NCBI RefSeq assembly: GCF_026914265.1
Contig: NC_069124.1
Location: 5,668,213-5,732,212 of the forward strand
Direction of reading: 5' to 3'
Origin: Mya arenaria
Lineage: Eukaryota > Mollusca > Bivalvia > Myida > Myidae
Length of the DNA stretch: 64,000 bases
Shown here: one piece after another, positions 35,122-45,817 of the stretch
How positions within the stretch are numbered: position 1 is the first letter of the stretch
Layout of the letters: the number at the start of each line of letters is the position of its first letter
Translations under genes and position numbers: made by a program
The notes under the pieces: model-generated
Databases searched by the model: none
Told to the model about the DNA's origin: nothing
The model's input: only the letters and a program-made list of their open reading frames with translations

Positions 35122-37260
35122 TGTATGTCAAGTCATTTCTTATGAACATAAAGAAGTGAACCTAAAACACCAATTTTTGAATTTAAATATAAAAATCTGA
35201 TAATAATCTGATATTTTGTTAGCAGTCTTATATTACTGGTTTCCATGGATTTTCGCCAAAAATGGCTTGTTTCAAGACAAAAAATAAAAAAAGTTGTCAA
35301 AATGTTTAATCAGTGAGAGTGCAGCTTTAAAATAAAAATAATTATAGCCATTTATAGAAAAATACATTTATATTCATTTGTAGTCCATATAAACAGACGC
35401 TTCAGAGTCTTTGACAATTTTTTATTTGGCGACTCTATGTGTCCATATCCCACTTGTTGTGTTGTTGTCCTAGCCAAGAATGACAGATCCCAGAGCTAAG
35501 TATATTGAGCGGAACGATAACAGGCACCTGCTAGATGGTTTCAAAATGGTGTTGCTTTATTGACAGAAGTCGATCTAAATTAAACTAATTATTTGTGTTT
35601 CATAAAAAACTTATGTGTAATAAGTTAAAGGTATTGGCTAAAATAATTAAGTGTAACTTTTATGTTTTTATTTCAAAGTGAAGTACTTATTATTGTGGAG
35701 TTACAGTTGAAGAATATATTTTACATTGATATGGAATAGTCGACGTGTGGCGTTTAAGGAACAAAATATCCAAATTTAAAAAAAGTTCCCTTAACGCGCA
35801 TTATTGTGGCTAATCCATTTGCTAATAGAAATCTTTTGCAAAAATAATTCATATTGTTTAATAACGCTCGAACTATTTCGGCCAAACGTACATTTATGTG
35901 CAAAATACATAAAAAATGTAAAAATAAACTTACTAAAGTTTTCTCAGCTTCAGCAACCTATTTCTAAAAACCTGCACCGTACAGCCTTGCATTATCTCGA
36001 AAATTCAGGAATTGTGCACATGTTAACACATATTCATTTATCCTCCTTATATGCGATTATTTAAATGCAGAAAGTCAAACTTCGATTTCTCTATAAAAAT
36101 ATTAAAATGCGCAGAAAAGTTTTGCTTGGCATATAAATGCAATATATACAATACGGCACCTACTTTTGTAAAGAGGAAATTCCTCATGTGGATAGCTTTG
36201 GTTTTGTAGCTAAGGACGCCTAAAGAAAATCATTTTGTTTTTGCACAAATTAACAATGGAAAAAAGCTATTAAGGTTTTTGCTATGTAGTAATTTCATAT
36301 GTTTATTGCTAGTTTGGAATGTGTTATGATAAATTTAATAACACTGAAATGAATGGGTACATTTCAGAAACTAACAAAAAAATATTTTTAATTATCCTTA
36401 TTTCATGTTTAATTTTAGTTCATCTTCATGTCTTTCTATCTCATTACAAGACTCGTTCATTTTTAAGATTTTGGTATTGTAACTGTCAGTTAACAAACAT
36501 GAGAATGGTTGATTCAATGATTAAGAGCTGAATACTCTCGCCATTTGGAGAAAGTAAAACCCTTGTTGAGACTTCAGCCTCAGGGGAATCCTTATTTAAA
36601 TCATAAAATGTAGTATTTAAAATGTTTGTCAGAGTCCTAAGTGTTGTATTTAATACGAATAATGTTACAAATTATTTTCCATTGCAATAGAGTTATTATA
36701 TAATGTTTATGTCTAAAATGGACCCAGGTCGCTGTACATCATACCATACACTTTTAGTATACCGGTAGCCTTTCAGTATTGTTATTTTGTTGTTGCTACA
36801 AACATATGAAATTATGTTTATGCAATCATATCTAAAAAAGGCTAATTTTAATGTTATCGAAGTTTAATCTGTATTACACATATCGTGTACAGCAGATGAA
36901 TCATCTATAAAATCATTTTAAACTTAAAATGTGGTTAAATGTTAAACATTTTCAAAATTGTATGCACTCTTATGTTAGATATTTATTTTTTACTTTAAAC
37001 TGTTAATGATAAATAAATTTCAACAAGTGTACAAAACGGTGTACTGGTGTGGTCTTCTTGTCATAATACTATGATTGACTTGTAGAGTCGTCAAACTAAA
37101 AAGTATGCACATTAGTTGTGGACAACAGATGACCCCTATTAACTGTCATGGCTATATCAGAATGAATGTTAAAAGACAGGAAATGGTTTAAGATATGTTA
37201 AATGTAATATATTGTTTTGTATTATGATAACAATTTCCATTTGTTTATTCTTCAGGTGCG
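35122..37260. promoter_or_regulatory. Shared upstream region between divergent SGCB and ankyrin genes
   Basis: About 2.1 kb separate the SGCB start (minus) from the ankyrin start (plus), so both promoters should lie here. A splice acceptor TTCTTCAG sits just before the ankyrin ATG, implying at least one upstream non-coding (or coding) ankyrin exon in this interval. I could not place it, and no TATA box or CpG-rich core was convincing. No other gene is seen. Confidence 0.45.
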
Positions 37261-37390
37261 ATGAACAAAGAACAGCAGCTGCATCTTGCAGTGAAGGACA
37301 ATGATGTTTCGACAGTGGAGTCCCTGTTGATAGCTGGGGTTGACATTAACTGTCTGTTTTATGGATGGACACCATTACAATATGCTATTA
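37261..37390 (+). CDS. Ankyrin gene exon 1
   Basis: The ATG lies five bases after a TTCTTCAG acceptor. MNKEQQLHLAVKDNDVSTVE begins repeat 1, and GWTPLQYAI starts repeat 2. The donor is A|GTTTGG, phase 1. The open frame continues past the donor but becomes hydrophobic AT-rich intron sequence. Confidence 0.78.
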
Positions 37391-40300
37391 GTTTGGGTAT
37401 ATTATTCAATTTACACATAAAAGCTGTAGTGTACTATTTTATCTTCGTTATTTTCTAGAGATAAAAGTTTTCACTAAAAGGCATACAACCACTACATAAG
37501 AGCCAGGGGTTATACTCAGTAGTTAATACATTTAATGTTATGACTAATACAAATATTTGAATGAGATTTATATGTAAGACGACTGACTTAAGACTAAGAC
37601 TAAAATACACTGATGTACAGGTGTGACAGTTCTTTAAATTCTTAAGCAGTCAATCATGGAACTTTGGTGTTTCTTTATGTAATCTAAGTACAACTGCCAA
37701 GCAGATTATCAGTAAGAAGGCAGTAACCCCTTCTTTCGCAAATTAATATATTTTGATATGTATGTGTGGTATGTCTATGGTGTTACGTATGTGTGGTATG
37801 TCTATGGTGTTATGTATGTGTGGTATGTCTGTGGTGTTATGTATGTGTGGTATGTCTATGGTGTTATGTATGTGTGGTATGTCTGTGGTGTTATGTATGT
37901 GTGGTATGTCTATGGTGTTATGTATGTGTGGTATGTCTATGGTGTTATGTATGTGTGGTATGTCTGTGGTGTTATGTATGTGTGGTATGTCTATGGTGTT
38001 ATGTATGTGTGGTATGTCTATGGTGTTATGTATGTGTGGTATGTCTATGGTGTTATGTATGTGTGGTATGTCTATGGTGTTATGTATGTGTGGTATGTCT
38101 ATGGTGTTATGTATGTGTGGTATGTCTATGGTGTTATGTATGTGTGGTATGTCTATGGTGTTATGTATGTGTGGTATGTCTATGGTGTTATGTATGTGTG
38201 GTATGTCTATGGTGTTATGTATGTGTGGTATGTCTATGGTGTTATGTATGTGTGGTATGTCTATGGTGTTATGTATGTGGTATGCCTTTGTTGTTTTGTC
38301 TGTTCTGAATCCCTCATTTGGTGTCTGTTGGGCTTTGACCTAATGCCTTAAAACAGGGTCATCATACAATGCAAACTTGTTTTGGGACGAGGCTTTTCTG
38401 TGTAGGTAGTTTTTAGCTCGACTATTCGAAGAATTAGGAGAGCTATACTACTCACCCTGCTGACGGCGTCTTCGGCGTCACACCTTGGTTAAGGTTTTGC
38501 ATGTAAGCGACTTTAAGTCATTATCTCAGTAAATACATCATTTATTGCATTGAAACTTTGGATATGTATTCCCAACTATCTAACCTACAAAATTAATAAA
38601 GTTAAATAACACTTATTTGAATATAATGCAAATAATGGGCCTTTATTATTTGACTTATAAATTCTGGTTAAGGTTTTGCATGTAAGCACACTTAGGTAAA
38701 TATCTCAGCAACTGCTTGAAGTATTGCATTGAGACTTTATTCAATGATACTCAACCATCCAATCTACTTAAATAACCAAGTAAGATAACTCTAGTTTGCA
38801 TTAAATTCAAATAAAAGCATCACTCTAATTAAATTTTCAAGTGATACATGCATGTTTGGCTAAAACTTTTCAATCCTTACACTGAAAGCGCGGAATAGTC
38901 GAGCGTGCTGTCTCTGTGACAGCTCTTGTTATTAACAATGATTTTGAGCTTTTTACCAGATAAACAATTGATATATATAGCAATATAATACAATATTATT
39001 TTCCCACCATCAGGCAATGAATCCTTGTCATTATTGCTGATTGAGAAAGGTGCTGACATTCAGAAGCTGCATCACAAAACTGATGGATGCCCATTTGAAG
39101 GTGCTATCAAGAAGAAACTACCAAAGGTATGAAGACAGTTTACGAAGAAGCTTTTTCAAGGCTTAATTTAGACTTGTCATTTTAAAAGATTTTATAACCC
39201 TGACCCTTTGCACAAGTTCTGTGTGTGTGGAATTACCCAATGGCGCCATGGCTGGTAAAAACTAAGTCAGGTGTTACCTGCCCCTGACACTATGAGTGAA
39301 TGACATACATGTATGATACCAGTCGGCAAAATTAAGATTTGGTTAAGCAAGCCAGAAGTCTATATAATAGTCATTACTAACAACTAATTTTGAAAAAGAT
39401 AATGTTATTGAGTTCTTCCTTTAAGCTGACAAATTATGTTCATATTGCAGTTATATTGATACACAAGTTATAAGCCATGAATATATATTATATAGAGTAG
39501 ACATAACAAAACCCAGATAGTTTTACAAGCTTGGTTCTGGTTCTAGGCTTGTACTTATTTTGATAATCGGATATTTTATATAAATACATATTTGATACAC
39601 TTTACTTGAATTAACTTTTGTTATTCTCACTAAGTAGAATTCTAATTTCTGTGTTTTACAGGTTATTCAAGCACTACTTGAAAAGGGCGTGGACCCTAAC
39701 AAGGTTCTAAGTAATGGGAGTCCTGCATTATTTACAGCATTGGAAAAAGAAAATAAACACATCATGAAAGTCTTAATAAATGGTACCAGTTAATATTATG
39801 GTAGACTCTTATAATTTTACTTTATTATTTAACATGAAGCTTTTATAAAAGAAAGCTCTTTTGCTGCATCATAGACCTTATTGAATAAACTTAAGTGCAG
39901 TTTAGTTTTCAAGAAGTATTTATGTAATTAGTATTTTTTTCTTACAATTGGTCAAATTATTTTGCAGAACATACATGTATGTATATAGAATTTAACAAAG
40001 GATTTTTCTTGTACCTCGTATGCAACCATAACTGATGCTTTAACTGTTCTTATTGCCAGCAATGATATCAGATCTGTGAAAGAGAATTCATATATATTTT
40101 CGTACTTTTTTCTAGAAAAAGCCAATGTCAATATACTGAACAAAAATGGGGAATCAGCTCTATTTCTTGCAAGTAGAGACGGTCTGTCTGACATTGTTCA
40201 GATACTTCTTGAGGCCGGGGCAGACATGGACATTCAGGTAAACATATCGTTGGATATTTACTGGCTTAAGCAGTTAATGAAATCTCATTGTAAGAGTTCA

Positions 40301-42271
40301 TTTTGTCAAAGATAATTCTTAATTTTGATAAAACTTTTGTATCTTATTTCATTCGGGTGGATATTGTAACTTTAAGTTTAAGAAGATTTGGATAAATACC
40401 TTATACTTATCACTGATTTCTTAGAATTTAGAGTATATTTGTTTGAAGATTCCTACACGTATGCTTTCTGATGTGTGAAGGTTTTTAAAAAATTATATTG
40501 TCAAGTTGTTCACCTTTTACAGATAATGGTGTTAGCTACATATCAATATTTTTGTAAGAGACCACTGTGTACATATTTGTTTTGGAAATATTAACGATTT
40601 TGTCCTTTACAGAGTGCAGAGACAGGGTTCCAGACTCCATTGATAGTGGCCACAGCAAATGAGCATAACAAAGTTGTAAAGCTTCTTCTGAGGGTAAGTA
40701 GCTCTTTGAAATAGTCTTCATGTAGTACTCAATGTTACACAGTCATACACATTTTGCAAGCAGGGTATTAAATAAGTTGTTTCTTTTTATTGTGTAAATT
40801 TTTCTCACACAAGTTTATTAAGTACATTGTCATAATTTACTATACCAGCAGAAAGATATATCACAGTTTGCATTTTGCCCGTCTTATCATGTCACATCCC
40901 CTTACAAAACATTGTTGCGTGTAGCTCCAAAACTAATTGAATCTACACACATGAAGTTTCATATCAATGTTGGCCAGCATGGGAAATGGTGCATCAGTGA
41001 TTTCTAAGATGTTGCACTTAGTCTAACAAGAGTTATGGCCCTTTAATTAGAAAAAAGTCTGAAAAGTATTGTGATGCATGTAGCTCCGAAAGTAGTGCAT
41101 CTACACACATGAAGCTTCATATCAATGTTGGCCAGCATGGGAAATGGTGCATCAGTGATTTCTAAGATGTTGCACTTCGTCTAACAAGGGTTATGGCCCT
41201 TTAATGAGGAAAAAAGGTCTGAAAAGTATTGTGATGCATGTAGCTCAGAAAGTAGTGCATCTACACACATGAAGTTTCGTATCAATGTTGGTCAGTGTAG
41301 GAAATGGTGCATCAGTGATTTCTAAGATGTTGCACTCAGTCTAACAAGAGTTATGGCCCCTTAATGAGGAAAAAACTCTGAAAAGTATTGTGATGCATGT
41401 AGCTGGGAAAGTAGTGCATCTACACACATGGCACTTGACAGGAAGGATGGTCAGCATGGGAATCGTGCACTTTCAATTTGTGTGACATCTGGCTTTGTCT
41501 TATAAGAGACATGGCCCTTGAATGAACTTTACAGAAATGTATGTCAGTATTAGCAATGGTGCACCTGCAATATGTTTGACATTTGACTCGGTCTAACAAA
41601 AGTTAGCCCTTAGCCAAAATTTATCAGAAAAACTTAAAGGCTGAAATAACAATTTTTTGCTCTGTGGAGCCATATCTTTGTATTGGTTAGCTAATTTTCA
41701 AATAGAAGGATGGTTTTTGGATGCCTGCAGTAGTTTGGAGATGTGAGCCCAGAAAGATGACCACCTACAACAATCATAATAATCTGTCTATCAGCAGCCG
41801 TATTACATATACATACTAGGAATATTTCACAAACTTTTTATTTCCATTCCATCTACTTTGCCTACTCAGTCGAGGGATATCAATTCAACAAATTTGCTTG
41901 TTACTTCTGTGATAACTTTAAGTTACAATTATCTTCATCTTCAAAAATCTTCATTGCAAAAATAACTGTTACAACCACAGCAGAAAATAGATCTCTTTAT
42001 ATATGCAAAATAACAATGTTTCAAACAAATTAATATTTGCCATTCTCAGAAAAACTGCAACACAAACCTGCAAGACAGTGACAGCTGGACGGCCCTCTGG
42101 CACGCATATAGCAACAGTGATGAGGACATGATGAATCTGCTCCTCAAATCCGGAGCTGCCAAGGACATACCTGATGCTGATGGGCAAACCATTCTGCAGG
42201 ATGCTACTGACAACGAGGATGACAGTGTCATTGAACTGATTACAAGATTCACCCGATCTTGGACCAACTGA
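37261..42271 (+). CDS. Ankyrin-repeat protein, six coding exons
   Basis: Exons 37261-37390, 39014-39126, 39662-39782, 40116-40237, 40613-40693 and 42050-42271 join in compatible phases (1, 0, 1, 0, 0) to 262 codons plus TGA. The product is almost wholly ankyrin repeats, about eight by eye. Examples are LHLAVKDNDVSTVESLLIAG, GWTPLQYAIS, NGESALFLASRDGLSDIVQI with LLEAGADMD, and FQTPLIVATANEHNKVVKLL. No signal peptide, membrane span, SOCS box or other added domain is visible, so it is probably a soluble protein-binding scaffold; the partner cannot be deduced. An acceptor lies directly before the ATG, so additional N-terminal coding exons remain possible. Intron 1 carries a 27-bp minisatellite and a fold-back repeat; intron 5 carries a 160-bp tandem repeat. 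Confidence 0.82.
37757..38284 (+). repeat. 27-bp minisatellite, about 19 copies
   Basis: The unit contains TGTATGTGTGGTATGTCT and ends ATGGTGTTA. The copies are nearly identical, with one common A/G variant (TCTATGG or TCTGTGG). Because 27 is divisible by three and no stop is present, all three forward frames stay open for 180-197 codons. This explains the apparent cysteine-rich proteins. It lies in ankyrin intron 1. Confidence 0.95.
38412..38930 (+). mobile_element. Fold-back repeat with AGCTCGACTATTC ends, copy 1
   Basis: It begins TTAGCTCGACTATTCGAA and ends with GAATAGTCGAGC followed by GTGACAGCTCTTG, so its ends are inverted repeats. Inside, AAGGTTTTGCATGTAAGC recurs at about 179-bp spacing (38493, 38672). 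Related to 42947-43846. No coding capacity. It is a family I recall as abundant in bivalve genomes. Confidence 0.75.
39014..39126 (+). CDS. Ankyrin gene exon 2
   Basis: The acceptor CCACCATCAG leads into LSLLLIEKGADIQ, the end of ankyrin repeat 2. The start of repeat 3 (DGCPFEGAIKKKLPK) precedes an AAG|GTATGA donor. Phase 1 in, 0 out. Confidence 0.82.
39662..39782 (+). CDS. Ankyrin gene exon 3
   Basis: The acceptor GTTTTACAG leads into VIQALLEKGVDPN, completing repeat 3. Repeat 4 follows (GSPALFTALEKENKHIMKVL). The donor G|GTACCA is phase 1. Without splicing the frame stops four codons later. Confidence 0.82.
40116..40237 (+). CDS. Ankyrin gene exon 4
   Basis: The acceptor TTTTTTCTAG leads into KANVNILNKNGESALFLAS and DIVQILLEAGADMDIQ, a textbook ankyrin repeat. 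The donor is CAG|GTAAAC, phase 0. Confidence 0.88.
40613..40693 (+). CDS. Ankyrin gene exon 5
   Basis: Twenty-seven codons lie between TCCTTTACAG and AGG|GTAAGT. FQTPLIVATANEHNKVVKLL is the body of one ankyrin repeat. Confidence 0.85.
40920..41560 (+). repeat. About 160-bp tandem repeat, four copies
   Basis: Copies begin near TGTAGCTC at 40920, 41079, 41239 and 41399. Each includes ATCTACACACATGAAG, AAATGGTGCATCAGTG, and AACAAGAGTTATGGCCC. The fourth copy is more diverged. It lies in ankyrin intron 5. Confidence 0.85.
42050..42271 (+). CDS. Ankyrin gene exon 6 and stop
   Basis: The acceptor CATTCTCAG is followed by 73 codons and TGA. Two further repeats (SWTALWHAYSNSDEDMMNLL, then DGQTILQDATDNEDDSVIEL) precede a short polar tail ending RSWTN. 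Confidence 0.85.
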   Translation, partial: KNCNTNLQDSDSWTALWHAYSNSDEDMMNLLLKSGAAKDIPDADGQTILQDATDNEDDSVIELITRFTRSWTN

Positions 42272-42664
42272 TGATAAGAATAATGTAGAGATAATTATTT
42301 TTGAATCCTGGTTTTTAAGATAGACTGCAGTAGTCTGCAACTATTGCTTGCAACCTCTTAAAAGCGTAGGAGCACAGTTGAGTTGTATATGTTTGATGCA
42401 AATTCAACTTTTTTATTGTAAAAATTATGTTTGCTTTGTTCTACAGTGTAGCTTGTTATTTTTTTAGTGATACATGTGTGAAGCTTATAAGCATAGGTCC
42501 ATAGCAGTGTTAAAACCATAAATTTTCAGGTAAACTGCTTGCAAATAACGAATTTAACATGTTCAAACTGATTATTTCATTGGATGTGTAAAATAGAGAT
42601 TACTCCATTGTGTTTTAGATGTAGATCATGGCTTTGCTTAATCAAACAAAAAACTAATGTTTCA

Positions 42665-42670
42665 AATAAA
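42665..42670 (+). terminator. Candidate poly(A) signal of the ankyrin gene
   Basis: AATAAA lies about 400 bp after the stop codon. It is the first canonical hexamer in the expected orientation; no cleavage-site evidence exists. Confidence 0.45.
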
Positions 42671-42946
42671 GCAGAATGTTGAACACTTGGACCACAAAAT
42701 GAAATGTATGTTACTATCCAATGTATAAAGCTACATGATCAAAGGAATTAGATGTAATTATGCACTTGTAAATTTAATGTGATATTTTAGTATATATATT
42801 TTCATAAATTGCACTTACATTAGTATCTTGTGTACATGCATATCATATCTTGCATATACCCATACCTATATATCCATAGTTTTATGTGATGTTTAATACA
42901 ATTATCTATCTCTTCTAACATTTGTGTTCAGACTAATACATTTTTT

Positions 42947-43846
42947 TAGCTTGACTATTCTAAGAATAAGGAGAGCTATACTACGCACCCTAGTGTCAGC
43001 AGTGGCGACGGCGTCACACCTTGGGCAAGGTTTTCCATGTAAGCAGCTTTATGTCATTATCTCAGCATATACATCATGTATTGCACTGAAACTTTAGATA
43101 TGTGTTCCCAACTGTCCAATCTATTTAATTAATGAAGTTTGGTTGACACTGTTTTAATTATAATGCAAATAATGGGCCTGTATTGTTCAACTTGGAAATT
43201 CTTGTTAAGGTTTTGCATGTAAGCACACATAGGATAATATCTCAGCAACTACTTGATGTATTGCATTGAGACTTTATACAGTGGTATTCAACCATCCAAC
43301 CTACTAAAATAACCAAGTATGATAACTCTATTTTGAATCAAATGTTAATTATGGCCCTTTATTATTCAACTTAGAAGTCAGGTTAAGGTTTTGCATGTTA
43401 CCATATTTAAGTCAATGTCTCAGGAAATACATAGCGTATTGCATTGAAACTTAAGACATGTGTTCCCAACTATCCATGCAAAGTATTTGATTAATCTTGC
43501 ATGTAATGCAAAATATTGCTCTTATTATTTGACTTAGAATTTCTGGTAAAGGTTTTGCATGTAAGCACACAGGTTAATATCAGCAACTACTTGATGTACT
43601 GCATTGATATTTTACACAATGGTACTCAACCATCCAACTTACTTGAAAAACTAAGTTAGATAACTCTATTTAGCATACAATGCTTATTATTGCCCTTTTT
43701 TATTGGACATTCTGGTTAAAGTTTTGCATATAACCACATTTTGCATGTAATCCAATTTTACAGTGATCCATGCATGTTTCACCAAAACCATGCAATCCTT
43801 TAACTAAAAAGCGATGGAATAGTCGAGCGGGCTGTCTAGGTGACAG
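42947..43846 (+). mobile_element. Fold-back repeat with AGCTCGACTATTC ends, copy 2
   Basis: It begins TAGCTTGACTATTCTAAGAA and ends GAATAGTCGAGCGGGC plus GTGACAG, as in the copy at 38412. It is longer because the internal AAGGTTTTGCATGTAAGC module (about 179 bp) is present four or more times (near 43027, 43206, 43385, 43550), each with GCATTGA.ACTTTA and CAACCATCCAA blocks. Confidence 0.75.
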
Positions 43847-44119
43847 AACATGTCATTTCTCATAGTTACATGTGTTCAAATTAACTTACTAATTTAGAAG
43901 TAATACCAAAAATATGTAACACTGTAATTTATTAGGTGCAAGGCAATAAAGAAAGAAATTCCAAACAAGTTTTGTTCTTTTGTTTTGAAAATAAGGATAC
44001 TTGATGCAACCATTGATGTATCTGAATGCCAGGGGTGGTGCATGTTTACATAACATTGGGATGTACATATTGGAAACATTGATAACTTTGTGGCCATAAA
44101 CAGCTGGCCAAAAATTGAT

Positions 44120-44790
44120 ATTGCCGTGCTGGTGTTTACCACTGTCAGATATTGCCCTCTTGTTGATATCGTTCATTACCATTGATATTGTCGTGCTGGT
44201 GTTTACCACTGTCAGATATTGCCCTCTTGTTGATATTGTTTATTACCACTGATATTGCCATGCTGGTGTTTACCACTGTCAGATATTGCCCTCTTGTTGA
44301 TTTCGTTTCTTACCACTGAAAGCCCTATTGTTGCTTACCACGGATATTGCTTCTTTGTCGATTATCACTGATGTTGCCGTCTTGTTAATTTTGTTCATTA
44401 CCTCTTATATTCCCCTACCGTTGTAATAACCATCGATATTGCCCTCTTGTTGATCACCACTGGTATCACACTCTTGTTGATCATGAGTGACTGCCCTATT
44501 GTTGATTACCATGGATATTGACCTATTGTTGATTATTACTGAAATTGCCCTCTTGTTGATATTGTTCATTACCATTGATATTGGTTATTGTCATTGAAAT
44601 TGCTCTCTTGTTGATATTCTTCATTACCATTGATATTGGTTATTGTCATTAATGCTCTCTTGTTGATATTCTTCATTACTATTGATATTGGTAATTCTCA
44701 TTGAAATTGCTCTCTTGTTGATATTCTTCATTACCATTGATATTGGTTATTCTCATTAAAATTGCTCTCTTGTTGATTTATTATGATTGT
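44120..44790 (+). repeat. Degenerate short tandem repeats
   Basis: A 67-bp set (44123, 44190, 44257) shares TTTACCACTGTCAGATATTG. A 52-56-bp set (about 44547-44760) shares CTCTTGTTGATATTCTTCAT and CATTGATATTGG. Both use TTGTTGAT and ATTGATATTG words, so they look like one decayed array. Confidence 0.75.
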
Positions 44791-45706
44791 CACTGCTTCA
44801 AAACAATCTGAATACCAAGCTCAGAATCAAGCTTGGTAGACACCTAGACTGGTGTCAACATGTAAGTTATGTGTAAAAGTCAAGACCATTAGATTGAAAG
44901 GATAATTTATTTTGTAAAAATGTCCTGTACAAAAATAATAATAAAATGTCTCCGAAATAAAAGTATTTACAATGTAGATTTTGCAAGGATATAATAATGA
45001 GTAAATATACAGCACTACTGTTGTTTCATAAGTATATAAGTATCAAATGTGATGAGACATATATTACTTCATTTCACAACAAATAAGACAATTGACAGAT
45101 GCCGTGTAATATTCCTGTTTAATTTTAAACATGGCTTAAGCAGATGAATAATTTTAAATTTTCAAAATAATGTTGTTTTTCTCCCAGTTTCTAATTCTTC
45201 TACTAGATACAGCTACGGGTGAGTAAGATATATGTCTGACTTTGTTAGACTTCTTACAATGTATACAAGATTGAATATATAATGTCAAAATGATCATGTG
45301 ACTATATAAATGTACAATAAAAGATGAATGGAATGTTTAATATATTACAAGTTTACAGATGCATATTTACAACTTATCAGACCTTTGTGTACTTGTATCT
45401 TATACAATGTCCCTTATTGGTTTGTATGAGGTATGTTTGTCCTTCATACATTAGAATGTAACTAATACTTTTTTTTTTGTTCCAATGTAAATCCTCCCTC
45501 CACAGATAATGAAATTATTTGTCAAACAGACAATCAGATGTTAATGTCATAAGCTGAACTTTACACTATTTAAACGATAATTATTTTCTGTTCAATTTAA
45601 CACATTTTAGGGAGGAAAGCCCTCAGAGTCTGTCATTAAAACAATAATCACTTATGTCTTCTATTTGATTCTTCAACTCCTCAAAAAGAACACAATAGCT
45701 TGTGAG

Positions 45707-45817
45707 TTAGTAATATCCGAGTCCTTTTCTCTTTTTCTCCCCAGCAAAGCGCAGCTCTCTGTCTGTCTGTTCAATGATTTCCTGCTTCCGGGCCATCAGG
45801 ATTACAACAAAGGTGAT
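45707..45817 (-). CDS. Four-pass protein exon 6 and stop
   Basis: The acceptor TTTTTTCAG leads into ITFVVILMARKQEIIEQTDR, completing span 4 and starting a basic tail, then TAA at 45709-45707. Confidence 0.8.
   Translation of the reverse strand: MTFVVILMARKQEIIEQTDRELRFAGEKKRKGLGYY

Larger units (their letters stand above)
42272..45706. other. Convergent intergenic region between ankyrin and four-pass genes
   Basis: It contains the ankyrin 3' UTR with AATAAA at 42665-42670, the fold-back repeat at 42947-43846, degenerate tandem repeats at 44120-44790, and the probable 3' UTR of the minus-strand membrane-protein gene. No other coding region is supported. Confidence 0.6.

Noticed and set aside
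37753-38351. Three overlapping 180-197-residue cysteine-rich frames
   Set aside because: All three forward frames are open because the 27-bp unit lacks stops. Simultaneous openness in three frames indicates a repeat, not a protein.
43889-44209. Minus-strand frames over 43.9-44.2 kb
   Set aside because: They overlap the decayed tandem repeats and show no recognisable protein features.
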